This document shows positions 63,730-64,000 of a stretch of 64,000 bases of DNA, one piece after another. Made by a program: the position numbers and the translations under genes. The notes beneath the pieces were generated by a model. The model was not told the origin of the DNA. It made no database searches and was given only the letters and a program-made list of their open reading frames with translations. The DNA is from an uncultured Clostridia bacterium (GTDB lineage Bacteria; Bacillota; Clostridia; UBA1381). The stretch lies in contig CAKSIJ010000005.1 of NCBI GenBank assembly GCA_934462715.1, forward strand, positions 62,001-126,000. The letters are read 5' to 3'. Every line of letters starts with the position of its first letter. The stretch's first letter is position 1.

Positions 63730-64000
63730 ATGTATTGTAAAGAGTGCGGCAGAAGAATCGCAGATGAAACGGTATGCCCGTTTTGCGGTGCAAAGCAGAA
63801 CAGAACCGATGAAAATGAATTTTACAGCTTTTCCGATTTTGCGGTCAGGGTGGATAATGACGGAGAATTGAAGAATAACGGCAGTTTTTTTCATAAGTCT
63901 GAAAGCTTCGGCGAATACGGAACAAAATCGAGAATCACAGCGGGAGTTTTGCAGCTGTTTTGCGGAGCCCTCGGAATCGGCAGATTTTATATGGGATATA
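63730..64000 (+). CDS. Zinc-ribbon/TM2 domain protein, start only (runs off right edge)
   Basis: From ATG 63730, with CGGAG seven bases before, the frame is open to the edge (90 residues). It begins with a zinc ribbon (MYCKECGRR and CPFCGAK), a polar linker and then the start of a TM2 domain (GVLQLFCGALGIGRFYMGY). TM2 proteins are small two-helix membrane proteins; function unknown. Confidence 0.85.
   Translation, partial: MYCKECGRRIADETVCPFCGAKQNRTDENEFYSFSDFAVRVDNDGELKNNGSFFHKSESFGEYGTKSRITAGVLQLFCGALGIGRFYMGY

Overview
The window looks like chromosome of a low-GC Gram-positive bacterium of the Clostridia. The reasons are strong AGGAGG ribosome binding sites, TTGACA/TATAAT promoters, a CIRCE operator at groESL, S-layer homology (SLH) anchoring domains, Tn4451-type mobilisation genes and codon use. 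The density of SLH-anchored and parallel beta-helix polysaccharide-degrading proteins, plus rhamnose isomerase, recalls gut pectin degraders such as Monoglobus. That genus comparison is inference only.

Region 1 (1-31685) is one large carbohydrate-utilisation locus, entirely on the plus strand. It starts with intracellular-type enzymes: the end of a beta-helix protein, an SGNH esterase and a family 2 glycosidase. A terminator and a YesN/YesM-type two-component system follow, then an LplB/LplC/LplA-type sugar importer without its own ATPase subunit. Next come six large secreted proteins (two with SLH domains, two beta-helix enzymes, two with copper-amine-oxidase-N-like domains), a CE4-type deacetylase and a permuted GH3 beta-glycosidase. 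Presumably the surface proteins bind and cut a plant polysaccharide, the importer takes up the oligosaccharides and the cytoplasmic enzymes finish them. Many gene junctions carry strong RNA hairpins. A roughly 140-bp structured repeat occurs three times (5871, 6011, 20411) and shows compensatory base changes in its closing stem.

Region 2 (about 31690-46900) is an accessory island. It opens with a decayed large serine recombinase (TnpX) fragment and a tnpV gene, and closes with replisome organiser, DnaC-like loader, MobV relaxase, tnpW and an intact tnpX. The cargo is on the minus strand: an AAA ATPase (RloA-like), RloB and a broken zinc-ribbon protein, probably a defence system; a secreted NlpC/P60-like multi-repeat protein split by an in-frame TGA; and small membrane proteins. 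Two long MITE-like palindromes and a dense array of hairpins lie here.

Region 3 (46917-64000) is housekeeping: glycogen synthase (with an unusual Lys/Ala-rich tail) and phosphorylase, a NusG-II protein, groES-groEL with a CIRCE operator, L-rhamnose isomerase, a G5-M23 peptidase, a His-rich Zn/Cd ATPase, a tiny Cys-rich membrane protein, a DUF896 protein, a second SGNH esterase, TPR and GNAT proteins, RarA and the start of a TM2 protein. No tRNA, rRNA or CRISPR array was seen.
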